The notes under the pieces are model-generated. The model made no database searches. It saw nothing but the letters and a program-made list of their open reading frames with translations, and had not been told where the DNA came from. Positions 9,742-20,198 of a DNA stretch of 64,000 bases are shown here, piece by piece. Numbering within the stretch: position 1 is the stretch's first letter; every line of letters starts with the position of its first letter. The stretch is from Streptomyces sp. NBC_01471 (lineage in GTDB: Bacteria; Actinomycetota; Actinomycetes; Streptomycetales; Streptomycetaceae), in the NCBI RefSeq assembly GCF_041438865.1, contig NZ_CP109450.1, positions 4,962,501-5,026,500 on the forward strand, in the 5' to 3' direction. The position numbers and the translations under genes were made by a program.

Positions 9742-10464
9742 ATGCGGGGGTGGTGGCGGGAAATCTCGGAAGTGGTGCTGCCGAGCGCATGCGGAGGCTG
9801 CGGCAGATCTCGTACGGCGCTCTGTGCGGAATGCGCCGGGGCTCTCTGTGGCGGCCCGGTGCGCCGGGCCAGACCAGACCCCGAGCCGCCCGGGCTGCCG
9901 GCGGTGTGGGGTGCCGCGGCGTACGAGGACGCGGTGCGGGCCGTGCTGCTCGCGCACAAGGAGCGGGGCGCTCTGGGGCTGGCGGGGGTGCTCGGCCGTG
10001 CGCTCGCCGCGGCGGTACGGGCCGCGGCACGGCGGAGCCCGGGTGAGGGGCCGCTGCTGCTCGTCCCGGTGCCCTCGTCGCGGGGTGCGGTGCGGGCCCG
10101 GGGGCATGACGCCGGCCGCCGGATCGCCTGTGCCGCCTCGGCCGAGCTGCGCGGGAGCGGGGTACCGGCGCGGATGCTGGGGGTGCTCAGGCAGCGGCGC
10201 GCGGTGGCCGATCAGGCGGGCCTGGACGCCCCGCAGCGGCTGGCGAATCTCTCGGGCGCACTGGAAGTGGCGCCGGGGGGCGTAGGGCTGCTGGACGGGG
10301 GCAGGGTGGTGTTTGTGGACGATCTCATGACGACCGGAGCATCACTCGTGGAGGCGGCACGTGCTGTACGGGCAGTGGCAGGCCGGGAATTCCCCGGAAC
10401 CATCGGACCGGTGGCTGCGGTCGTCGCCGCGCCGCCGTTGTCTTTCGAAATAAACCGGAACTGA
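9742..10464 (+). CDS. ComF family phosphoribosyltransferase-like protein
   Basis: A 240-residue protein with the ComF layout. An N-terminal zinc-finger-like Cys cluster (CGGCGRSR, then CAEC, residues about 17-33) precedes a phosphoribosyltransferase domain with PVPSSRGAVRARGHD and the PRPP-loop motif VVFVDDLMTTGAS. ComF proteins take part in DNA uptake or processing in competent bacteria; in Streptomyces their role is not established. The ATG at 9742 starts the conserved MRGWWREI; an upstream in-frame extension reads through the 24-nt repeats and is rejected as start. Confidence 0.88.
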   Translation: MRGWWREISEVVLPSACGGCGRSRTALCAECAGALCGGPVRRARPDPEPPGLPAVWGAAAYEDAVRAVLLAHKERGALGLAGVLGRALAAAVRAAARRSPGEGPLLLVPVPSSRGAVRARGHDAGRRIACAASAELRGSGVPARMLGVLRQRRAVADQAGLDAPQRLANLSGALEVAPGGVGLLDGGRVVFVDDLMTTGASLVEAARAVRAVAGREFPGTIGPVAAVVAAPPLSFEINRN

Positions 10465-10813
10465 TAGCTAACTTGCATCGTTGCAGGTAGCGAGGGAGAA
10501 AAACCACCTGAACGGGGGTACGCGTGAGTAGCGGGTGCCGATACCCGTCTCAGCGAGCTATGTTCGGTTGTGAGGAATGGCGAAAGCTGTGGCTCACTTG
10601 AATATACGGACGTGCATGGCACTTTCCGGTTTCCGCTGGTTCCGTGGAAGCCCGGAGGCTTGCGAGGCCGGAGGTTGGTGTGGGTGGGGATCTTCCCGAC
10701 GGGGGAGGAGGAGGTGAAAGTCACCGAGTCCGAGACTCCGGTGCTCACCGGGGTCTGGTGCAAGAGGGAGTTGCTCCGCCGCTGAGCGGAGCGATCCGGG
10801 AACGGAGTTCTGC
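10465..10813 (+). other. Long leader/promoter region of hpf
   Basis: 349 nt precede the hpf start. The segment contains a short palindrome TGCATCGTTGCA near 10475, an AG-rich run, and several AT-richer patches near 10608 that could hold promoters, but no match I can call with confidence. A 71-codon frame inside it (10570-10785) lacks protein-family character and is not annotated. Confidence 0.5.
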
Positions 10814-11503
10814 GTGGACATCGTCGTCAAGGGCCGCAAAACCGAAGTACCCGAGCGGTTCCGCAAGCACGTCGCCGAGAAGCTGAAGATTGAGAAGATC
10901 CAGAAGCTGGACGCCAAGGTGATCAGCCTGGACGTCGAGGTGTCCAAGGAGCCCAATCCGAGGCAGGCCGACCGTTCGGACCGTGTGGAAATCACGCTGC
11001 ACTCCCGAGGCCCGGTGATCCGGGCGGAGGCAGCGGCAGGCGACCCGTACGCAGCGCTGGATCTGGCAACGGGCAAGTTGGAGGCGCGGCTGCGGAAGCA
11101 GAACGAGAAGCGTCACAACAGGCGGGGCACGGGCCGCATTTCAGCGGCCGAAGTCGTCGACGCCGTGCCGGACACGGCTGAGATCAACGGCAACGGTGAG
11201 TTCATTGCCGACGTCGCGACCCAGACCATCCCGACCACCAGGATGGGTTCGCTCGAAGTCCAGGGCGAGGGACCGCTGGTGGTACGCGAGAAGACGCATG
11301 TCGCGGCGGCGATGTCGCTCGACCAGGCGCTCTACGAGATGGAGTTGGTGGGTCACGACTTCTATCTGTTCGTCGACTCGGAGACCAAGGAGCCCAGTGT
11401 CGTCTACCGGCGGCACGCCTACGACTACGGTGTCATCCACCTGACGACCGACCCGCTCGCCGACATGGAGGCGGCCGGCGCCGGCGGTGCGCTCGGCGGA
11501 TGA
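10814..11503 (+). CDS. hpf: Long-form ribosome hibernation promoting factor
   Basis: A 229-residue long HPF that dimerises 70S ribosomes into inactive 100S particles in stationary phase or stress. Residues about 1-100 are the S30AE/YfiA domain (MDIVVKGRKTEVPERF; basic face RLRKQNEKRHNRR). A linker follows, and residues about 165-225 form the dimerisation domain (VVREKTHVAAAMSLDQALYEMELVGHDFYLF, VVYRRHAYDYGVIHL). It starts with GTG at 10814. It is followed by a hairpin terminator and stands as a single-gene unit. Confidence 0.95.
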   Translation: MDIVVKGRKTEVPERFRKHVAEKLKIEKIQKLDAKVISLDVEVSKEPNPRQADRSDRVEITLHSRGPVIRAEAAAGDPYAALDLATGKLEARLRKQNEKRHNRRGTGRISAAEVVDAVPDTAEINGNGEFIADVATQTIPTTRMGSLEVQGEGPLVVREKTHVAAAMSLDQALYEMELVGHDFYLFVDSETKEPSVVYRRHAYDYGVIHLTTDPLADMEAAGAGGALGG

Positions 11504-11517
11504 CTGCATGACCCGTT

Positions 11518-11558
11518 GCGGTGCCCCTGGACGTGCGCATGCGCACCGGGGGCGCCGC
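11518..11558 (+). terminator. Hairpin terminator after hpf
   Basis: A 13-bp inverted repeat (11518-11530 with 11546-11558, two G-T pairs) encloses a second small hairpin around GTGCGCATGCGCAC. There is no T-tract. Its position 15 nt after the hpf stop supports a terminator. Confidence 0.65.
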
Positions 11559-11724
11559 CGTGCGGTGGGAAGCGGGGCCGGGGAGCGGGGTTGGGGAGCA
11601 CCGTTCCGTCGTCCCGGCATGAAATCATGGCGGCACGCGTCAATCGGGCTTCTCTGAGCCCGGGTTGGCGTCGTACACGAACGTCGTACATGAACTTCGG
11701 GCCCATGCTTCAGGGGGAGGAACG

Positions 11725-12471
11725 ATGGCGGACCGCTTCGGTCCCGCGCACGACCGGGACGAGGACCCCATGGACCATGGTGCGGCGGACCATGGTGGGG
11801 CTTCGTGCAAGGAGCCGATCAGAGTCCTGGTGGTGGACGACCACGCGCTCTTCCGGCGCGGTCTGGAGATCGTCCTCGCCGCGGAGGAGGACATCCAGGT
11901 CGTCGGCGAGGCGGGTGACGGCGCGGAAGCGGTGGACAAGGCCGCCGATCTGCTGCCCGACATCGTGCTGATGGACGTACGGATGCCCAAGCGCGGCGGC
12001 ATCGAGGCCTGCACCTCCATCAAGGAGGTGGCGCCCAGCGCGAAGATCATCATGTTGACGATCAGCGATGAGGAGGCCGACCTCTACGAGGCGATCAAGG
12101 CCGGGGCCACCGGCTACCTCCTGAAGGAGATCTCGACGGACGAAGTGGCGACGGCGATCCGGGCGGTGGCCGACGGGCAGTCCCAGATCAGCCCCTCCAT
12201 GGCGTCGAAGCTGCTCACCGAGTTCAAGTCGATGATCCAGCGCACCGATGAGCGCAGACTCGTACCGGCCCCGCGGCTCACCGAGCGTGAGCTGGAGGTT
12301 CTGAAACTGGTGGCCACCGGGATGAACAACCGGGACATCGCCAAGGAGTTGTTCATCTCCGAGAACACCGTGAAGAACCATGTCCGCAACATCCTGGAGA
12401 AACTGCAGCTGCACTCCAGGATGGAGGCCGTGGTCTACGCGATGCGGGAGAAGATCCTCGAAATCCGCTGA
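11725..12471 (+). CDS. NarL/LuxR-family response regulator, orphan
   Basis: A 248-residue response regulator. After an unusual acidic/His-rich leader of about 30 residues comes a receiver domain (VVDDHALFRRG, phosphoacceptor D84 in VLMDVRMPKRGG, T in MLTISD, K in YLLKE). A LuxR-type HTH follows (LTERELEVLKLVATG, NRDIAKELFISENTVKNH). The ATG at 11725 has a strong AGGGGGAGG five bases upstream. No histidine kinase gene is adjacent, so the partner is unknown. The neighbouring hpf suggests, without proof, a stress or stationary-phase connection. Confidence 0.92.
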   Translation: MADRFGPAHDRDEDPMDHGAADHGGASCKEPIRVLVVDDHALFRRGLEIVLAAEEDIQVVGEAGDGAEAVDKAADLLPDIVLMDVRMPKRGGIEACTSIKEVAPSAKIIMLTISDEEADLYEAIKAGATGYLLKEISTDEVATAIRAVADGQSQISPSMASKLLTEFKSMIQRTDERRLVPAPRLTERELEVLKLVATGMNNRDIAKELFISENTVKNHVRNILEKLQLHSRMEAVVYAMREKILEIR

Positions 12472-12504
12472 GACCGCGACCGACGGGCGGACCGCCTGAC
12501 GGCG

Positions 12505-12523
12505 CGGGGCGAGCGCAGCCCCG
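12505..12523 (+). terminator. Weak hairpin between convergent genes
   Basis: CGGGGC (12505-12510) and GCCCCG (12518-12523) form a short GC-rich stem between the response-regulator stop and the stop of the convergent minus-strand gene. It could serve both transcripts. Confidence 0.4.
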
Positions 12524-12531
12524 GGGAACCC

Positions 12532-13716
12532 CTACGGGATTGCGCCCAGCGCCCCGGTCAGGGCCGCTGCCAGTGGGGCCCGCAGCTCAGCCTCGTTGAT
12601 GCGCTCCACCCGTACGTCCGTGCAGCCCACCCATCCCGCCGCCTCGGCCAGCGCCTCGGCCATCGGCCGCACCGCCTTCCGGCTGTCCAGGGTGATCTGC
12701 CTGGCCACCAGGGTGCTGCCCTCCCGTGCGGGGTCGACCCGGCCCACCAGCTTCCCGCCGGCGAGCAGGGGCATGGAGAAGTAGCCGTGGATCCGCTTGG
12801 GCTTGGGGACGTACGCCTCCAGCCGGTGGGTGAAGCCGAAGATCCGCTCCGTACGGGCGCGTTCCCAGACGAGTGAGTCGAACGGCGAGAGCAGCGTCGT
12901 ACGGTGGCGGCCGCGGAGCGGGGACGACAGGGCCTCCGGGTCCGCCCAGGCCGGCTTGGACCAGCCCTCGACCCTGACGGGGACCAGGCCGGAGTCCGCG
13001 ACGACCGCGTCGAACTGCTCGCCCTTGAGACGGTGGTAGTCCGCGATGTCCGTACGGGTGCCCACGCCCAAGGACTTCCCCGCCAGCGCGACCAGCCGGC
13101 GGACACACTCCAGGTCGTCCAGCTCGTCATGGAGCAGTGGGCCGGGGACCGCGCGTTCGGCCAGGTCGTACACCCGCTTCCAGCCGCGCCGCTCCGTGCA
13201 CACCACCTCTCCGTACATCAGCGCCCGCTCGACCGCGACCTTCGACGCCGACCAGTCCCACCACTCGCCGCCGTTCTTCGCGCCGCCCAGTTCGGTGGCC
13301 GTCAGCGGGCCCTCGGCGCGCAACTGCTTGATCACGGTCTCGTACGCCGACTCGGGCAGGTCGTGGTTCCACTGTGGGCGGTTGCGGTAGGCGCGGCGGC
13401 GGAAGGCGAAGTGCGGCCACTCCTCGATGGGCAGGATGCAGGCCGCGTGGGACCAGTACTCGAAGGAGCGGCCACCGGACCAGTAGGCGTCCTCGACGGT
13501 CGTGCGCCCGACGGCGCCCAGCCTGGCGTACGGAACGAGCTCGTGCGAGCGCGCCAGGACGGAGATGGTGTCCAGCTGCACCGCGCCGAGATGGCGCAGC
13601 ACCCCGCGCACCCCGCCCCGCCGGTCGGGCGCGCCCAGAAACCCCTGGGCGCGCAGCGCCGTCCGGCGGGCCTCGTCGGCGGAGAGTTCGACGGCTGGGG
13701 GCGGCACAGGAGTCAT
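12532..13716 (-). CDS. YcaQ/AlkZ-like winged-helix DNA glycosylase family protein
   Basis: A 394-residue member of the HTH_42 (winged-helix, crosslink repair) family. E. coli YcaQ and Streptomyces AlkZ are DNA glycosylases that remove bulky or interstrand-crosslinked bases. The catalytic signature appears as Q47-L48-D49 in GAVQLDTISVLARSHELV, so this is the Q-x-D type (YcaQ-like) rather than Q-x-Q. Later motifs include LLSPFDSLVWERARTERIFGF and YGYFSMPLLAGGKLVGRVDP-like sequence. The start at 13716 (MTPVPPP) is preferred over an in-frame ATG 39 nt upstream. Function by homology: repair of alkylation or crosslink damage. Confidence 0.88.
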   Translation of the reverse strand: MTPVPPPAVELSADEARRTALRAQGFLGAPDRRGGVRGVLRHLGAVQLDTISVLARSHELVPYARLGAVGRTTVEDAYWSGGRSFEYWSHAACILPIEEWPHFAFRRRAYRNRPQWNHDLPESAYETVIKQLRAEGPLTATELGGAKNGGEWWDWSASKVAVERALMYGEVVCTERRGWKRVYDLAERAVPGPLLHDELDDLECVRRLVALAGKSLGVGTRTDIADYHRLKGEQFDAVVADSGLVPVRVEGWSKPAWADPEALSSPLRGRHRTTLLSPFDSLVWERARTERIFGFTHRLEAYVPKPKRIHGYFSMPLLAGGKLVGRVDPAREGSTLVARQITLDSRKAVRPMAEALAEAAGWVGCTDVRVERINEAELRAPLAAALTGALGAIP

Positions 13717-13807
13717 GCCCCGAACGATAGGCCGCGGCACTGACAATCGGGGCACGCCCGTGGATCCGGACCGGAGGGGCGGGCGGAGCCTGCCGCGGGG
13801 GCGCGGG

Positions 13808-14383
13808 TCACGGACCGGCCGGAGCGTACCTGTGTTCCGTGGGCAGCCCCAGGTCGGAGGGGAGTATCGCGCCCAGCCAGGCGTCCCTGCGGGTGCCTTT
13901 GTTCAGGAGGTCGGCGCGCAGTACGCCCTCGACGCGGAATCCGGCCTTCTCCGCCACCGCCCGCGACCCCGTGTTGCCGACCTCGGCCCGCCACTCCAGC
14001 CGCTCCACGCCCAGCTTGGTCAGCGACCAGTGCGTGAGCACGCTCACGGCCTCGGCCGTGTACCCGTGGCCCCGGTGCTCCTTCGCCATCCAGTAGCCGA
14101 TCTCCCAGGTGCCGGCCTGCCCGCGCTGGAACACGGAGACCGCACCGATCAGCCGGGTGTCCGCGCGGGCCAGCACCGCGAAGGCCAGGCTGGTCCCCGT
14201 CCGCCAGCCGTCCGGGACCGTCCGTCCGGTGAAACTCTCCGCGTCCTCGCGCCGGTAGGGGGAGGGGACGATCGTCCAGCGCTGGATGTCGGGGTCCTGG
14301 CAGGCCCGGAACACGGTCTCGGTGTCAGCGGTGGTGAAAGGGCGCAGCAGCAGCCGCTCTGATGTCAGGGTGACGGGATCCAT
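13808..14383 (-). CDS. GNAT-family N-acetyltransferase (RimJ/RimL type)
   Basis: A 191-residue acetyltransferase. It begins LTSERLLLRPFTTADTE, has the strand-4 region TWEIGYWMAKEHRGHGY where RGHGY is the acetyl-CoA loop, and ends with NTGSRAVAEKAGFRVEGVLR. This profile fits RimJ/RimL-like enzymes that acetylate protein N-termini or small amines; the substrate cannot be told. The start at 14383 gives the normal family N-terminus (MDPVTL). It is divergent from secA, with 280 nt between. Confidence 0.93.
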   Translation of the reverse strand: MDPVTLTSERLLLRPFTTADTETVFRACQDPDIQRWTIVPSPYRREDAESFTGRTVPDGWRTGTSLAFAVLARADTRLIGAVSVFQRGQAGTWEIGYWMAKEHRGHGYTAEAVSVLTHWSLTKLGVERLEWRAEVGNTGSRAVAEKAGFRVEGVLRADLLNKGTRRDAWLGAILPSDLGLPTEHRYAPAGP

Positions 14384-14663
14384 CGGCTGATTCTCCTGCC
14401 CGTGCCGAGCGGGTGCCATGGCTTTTTCGGGGCTCTCCCGGCACCTTCCGGACGCCCCGACCGTTGTCCTGAGCGGCAGGCCTCCCGGCGCGGCGGGGTC
14501 CTCGCTTACGATGGCCGTTGCTCTACCCCGGTTTGCCGCGTGAAAGTAAGCCGGGCTCCCAGGTCGGTCTGTTTCTCCGGCCCGGGTCCGGGGGTAGCAC
14601 CCCGGGAGGTTCAGCCCATGAACTCGACCGCGCCAGGCCCGACCGGCAAGGAGACCAACCCCC

Positions 14664-17480
<2,817 letters not shown>

Positions 17481-17521
17481 CCGCGAGAAGCAGGGGCAGC
17501 GGCGCGAGCTGCATGCCGTAC

Positions 17522-17566
17522 GGGCCGGGCCGGACACCGCTGATTCCGCGGTGCCCGGCCCGGCCC
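17522..17566 (+). terminator. Terminator after secA
   Basis: A 19-bp GC-rich inverted repeat (17522-17540 with 17548-17566) with one mismatch and a 7-nt loop, starting about 40 nt after the secA stop. It lies between secA and a convergent minus-strand gene and could act in both directions. Confidence 0.85.
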
Positions 17567-17688
17567 GTGCTGTGCGATCCGTTCTGTGCGATCCGTTACG
17601 CGTGCCCCGTTACGCGTGCCCCGGCCCGTGGGCGTGGGCCGCTCGGCTGCGGCACCGTTCCGTACGGCGGCTCAGCGCGCGTACCCGT

Positions 17689-18087
17689 TCACACGCCGAC
17701 GCGTTCGCCGCCCAGCTCCACCGCCGCGCACCGCCAGCGCAGATCGGCGCCCTGTTCGAGCCGGAACGCCATTGCCCGGACGTGCTCGCCGGAGCCGATC
17801 CTGGCGAACGCCTCGATCACGCCGGGCGCCGGGACGAACTCGCCGCAGTGGCGTACGACGGGCCGCACGCCGGGCGCCCGCAGCGGTGTGTCCGGTGCCA
17901 GCAGCACCAGCTGGTCGTAGGCCTCACCGATGGTGTGCCCGAGCATCCAGTGGACGGGCCGCTGCCCGCTGAGTACGGCGAGGAGCCGCTCGGCGAACCA
18001 GTAGTGCGGCTTGAGCCGCCGGCGCTGGATCGGGGTGGTGCCTGGCCTGTGCTGGTCGTGCCGGCCTGCCGGCCTGGTCCGCTGCAT
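17689..18087 (-). CDS. Rv3235-like small conserved protein
   Basis: A 132-residue protein with a basic N-terminus and the conserved block WFAERLLAVLSGQRPVHWMLGHT, followed by a beta-rich half (VRAMAFRLEQGADLRWRCAAVELG). From memory this is the actinobacterial Rv3235/DUF6459 family found next to secA in mycobacteria and Streptomyces. Function unknown; constant linkage to secA hints at secretion or cell-envelope biology. The start at 18087 (MQRTRP) is preferred over longer in-frame alternatives that read into low-complexity sequence. Confidence 0.85.
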   Translation of the reverse strand: MQRTRPAGRHDQHRPGTTPIQRRRLKPHYWFAERLLAVLSGQRPVHWMLGHTIGEAYDQLVLLAPDTPLRAPGVRPVVRHCGEFVPAPGVIEAFARIGSGEHVRAMAFRLEQGADLRWRCAAVELGGERVGV

Positions 18088-18433
18088 GAAGTGAGAGCCC
18101 CCGCTCTGCCGGGCCCGGTTCGATACCGGGCGGTAGCTTCTGCTGAGCCTCTTGTACGGGGGGCCGTGGAAGCGTGGCAAGGGAGCCGGTGGTGTGCGGG
18201 CGGTGCTGTCCGGGATCACCTATCCGGGTGACGGGCCGGTGCCCCGGGCGGATGCGGTGCGCTCCCGGGCGGCTCCGGGTGGACGCCGTCCCAGGCTGCT
18301 CCCGGCACCACGAAGGGGGACTCGGTACGTATCCTGGGACCCTCTTCATCAGGCATCACCGGGCTTTTCCGGGCCGCCTTCCGGTTCCTCCGGAGGAGTC
18401 CGGACGCCCACCCGACGACGAAAGCGGCCGGCC
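18088..18433. other. Divergent intergenic region
   Basis: 346 nt separate two divergent genes and should hold both promoters. The only structure I see is a small inverted repeat TCACC-5-GGTGA near 18216-18230. No additional gene is supported. Confidence 0.5.
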
Positions 18434-18940
18434 ATGCGTGTGTACGTCCCACTGACCCTTCCCGGTCTCGCAGCGGCGCACGCGGCGGGCGAACTGGGCC
18501 CCGGGCCGCTGACCGCCTACGCCGTCACGCCCGGCCTGCGGGAGTGGTACGTCTCCGACGACATCGAGGAGCTGGAGTACGCGGCTCTCAACCGGGCTGC
18601 CTCCGCCTCGCTGCGGCTGCTGGCCGGGGCCCCGGACATCGCCCGCCGCCGGGTGGTCGTCGCTGTGGACGTGCCGGACCAGGACGCGGTGGCCGACCCG
18701 GACCGCGGACTCGACGCGGGTTCGCTCGGTGAGGTGCGGATCGCTTCCGCGGTGCCGCTGTCGAAGGCCGCCGCTGTCCACGCCGACGCGGACGACGCCG
18801 AGCCGGACGTCGCGGCAGCGGCCGGCGCGCTCGGCGCGGCCGACCACGGCGACGACGACGCGCAGTTCACGGTGGACGGCGCGGAGGACCACGAACTGCT
18901 CTGGTTCGGTGTCCAGGAGATCCCGCACCTGATCGCCTGA
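18434..18940 (+). CDS. DUF6912-type conserved actinobacterial protein
   Basis: A 168-residue protein beginning MRVYVPLTLPGL, with AVTPGLREWYVSDDIEELEYAAL and ending DHELLWFGVQEIPHLI. From memory this matches a small actinobacterial family of unknown function (DUF6912). There is no signal peptide or membrane helix, and the protein is acidic with a poorly conserved Ala/Asp-rich insert near residues 110-145. The start ATG at 18434 is preceded by CGGCCGGCC, a weak ribosome-binding site. The HAD gene follows in the same direction, probably cotranscribed. Confidence 0.82.
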   Translation: MRVYVPLTLPGLAAAHAAGELGPGPLTAYAVTPGLREWYVSDDIEELEYAALNRAASASLRLLAGAPDIARRRVVVAVDVPDQDAVADPDRGLDAGSLGEVRIASAVPLSKAAAVHADADDAEPDVAAAAGALGAADHGDDDAQFTVDGAEDHELLWFGVQEIPHLIA

Positions 18941-19067
18941 CCGCCAGGCCGGCCGACGGCTGGGCGGTCCGTTGTCAGACCCCCCGCGTACGGTTGTCGG
19001 CGTGGGGATCGAGAGGGACGGGGCGGTGCCCCGCACGGTCCGGGAGAGGTTCGAACGGGGGCTGGAC

Positions 19068-19775
19068 ATGAGCACGGGCAGGGACACGGGGGCGGCCGCA
19101 CCGTCGGGGACGCACGGGACGCACGGGACACACATCGTCTGGGACTGGAACGGGACGCTGTTCCACGACATCGACGCGGTGATCGAGGCGACGAACGCCT
19201 CGTTCGGAGAGATCGGTCTGGCGCCGATCACGCTGGAGCGGTACCGGGACCTGTACTGCGTGCCCGTTCCGCGGTTCTACGAGCGGCTGATGGGCCGGCT
19301 GCCGACGGACGCCGAGTGGGCCGTCATGGACGAGGCCTTCCACCGGCACTACTGGGCGCTGGCCGAAGGGGCGGGGCTCGCTCCGGGAGCGGAGGCGCTG
19401 CTCAGGGAGTGGCAGGCGTCCGGGCTCACCCAGTCGATCTGTTCGCTGGCGCCGCACGACCATCTGATACCGATCGTGCGGACGCACGGGATCGAGCGGC
19501 ACTTCCTGCGCGTGGACGGCAGGACCGGCCCGTCGGACGGGGGGAAGGCGGAGCACATGGTGCGCCACCTGGCCGGACTCGACGGCGTCGTTCCGGAGCG
19601 CGTCGTGGTGATCGGTGACGCCGTCGACGACGCGGTGGCGGCCGCACACGCCGGGGCGCGGGCCGTGCTGTACACGGGCGGATCGCACAGCCGGGCCAGT
19701 CTGGAGACCGCCGGGGTGCCGGTGGTGGACTCGCTGGCCGAGGCGGTCAGGACCGCACGCGAGTGGGTGCTCTGA
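19068..19775 (+). CDS. HAD-superfamily hydrolase (phosphoglycolate-phosphatase-like)
   Basis: A 235-residue haloacid-dehalogenase-fold protein. Motif I is WDWNGTLFHD, where the usual second Asp-x-Asp is seen as D-W-N, an accepted variant in this subgroup. The cap domain follows, motif II is in SICSLAPHDH, and motifs III/IV are in DGGKAEH and VVVIGDAVDDAVAA. Such proteins are usually small-molecule phosphatases; the substrate is unknown. The start at 19068 gives a Thr/Gly-rich leader; an upstream GTG near 19002 is possible. Confidence 0.87.
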   Translation: MSTGRDTGAAAPSGTHGTHGTHIVWDWNGTLFHDIDAVIEATNASFGEIGLAPITLERYRDLYCVPVPRFYERLMGRLPTDAEWAVMDEAFHRHYWALAEGAGLAPGAEALLREWQASGLTQSICSLAPHDHLIPIVRTHGIERHFLRVDGRTGPSDGGKAEHMVRHLAGLDGVVPERVVVIGDAVDDAVAAAHAGARAVLYTGGSHSRASLETAGVPVVDSLAEAVRTAREWVL

Positions 19776-20198
19776 CCGGTCCCGGAGGCCCGCCTCCGGC
19801 CCGGCCCGCTGACCCGTCCGACTCACCCGTCCGGCCATTCCGACCCATGGCCCCACCCCGTCCCGCACCTGGCCGAAGTGTCGAAGTGCGGTAAGCCGAC
19901 TTGTACAGACGCGGCCCGTGACGGCCACCGGTCCGGGGGAGATAGCCTGGTCCCGTGATCAGCGCGATATCCCGCGGGGGCATTGATGCCTCTGCCCTGC
20001 GCCCGGAGCACTACGGTGTCCGGGTCATCGCTGGCACCCCTCACCCGGACCGGCCTTCGAAAATGGCCAATAACGTCACGGGTATCTCTCATTGCGGCAT
20101 AACGTCGACTTCGACCGGATACCCCGCGTCGTGGTCGTGGCGTCGTACCGCTTCTTTCACCTACGTCACGCAACGGCGCGCGACAGGAGCCAGAGGAC
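19776..20198. other. Promoter region of the NAD-glutamate dehydrogenase gene
   Basis: 423 nt without a supported gene. Two copies of ATAACGTC (near 20070 and 20098) stand about 28 nt apart in a locally AT-richer patch, plausible as regulator or promoter sites. The ribosome-binding region CAGAGGAC immediately precedes the ATG at 20199. Confidence 0.5.

Noticed and set aside
10570..10785. 71-codon frame upstream of hpf as a leader-peptide gene
   Set aside because: Composition is not protein-like, no family resemblance, and it is best read as untranslated leader.
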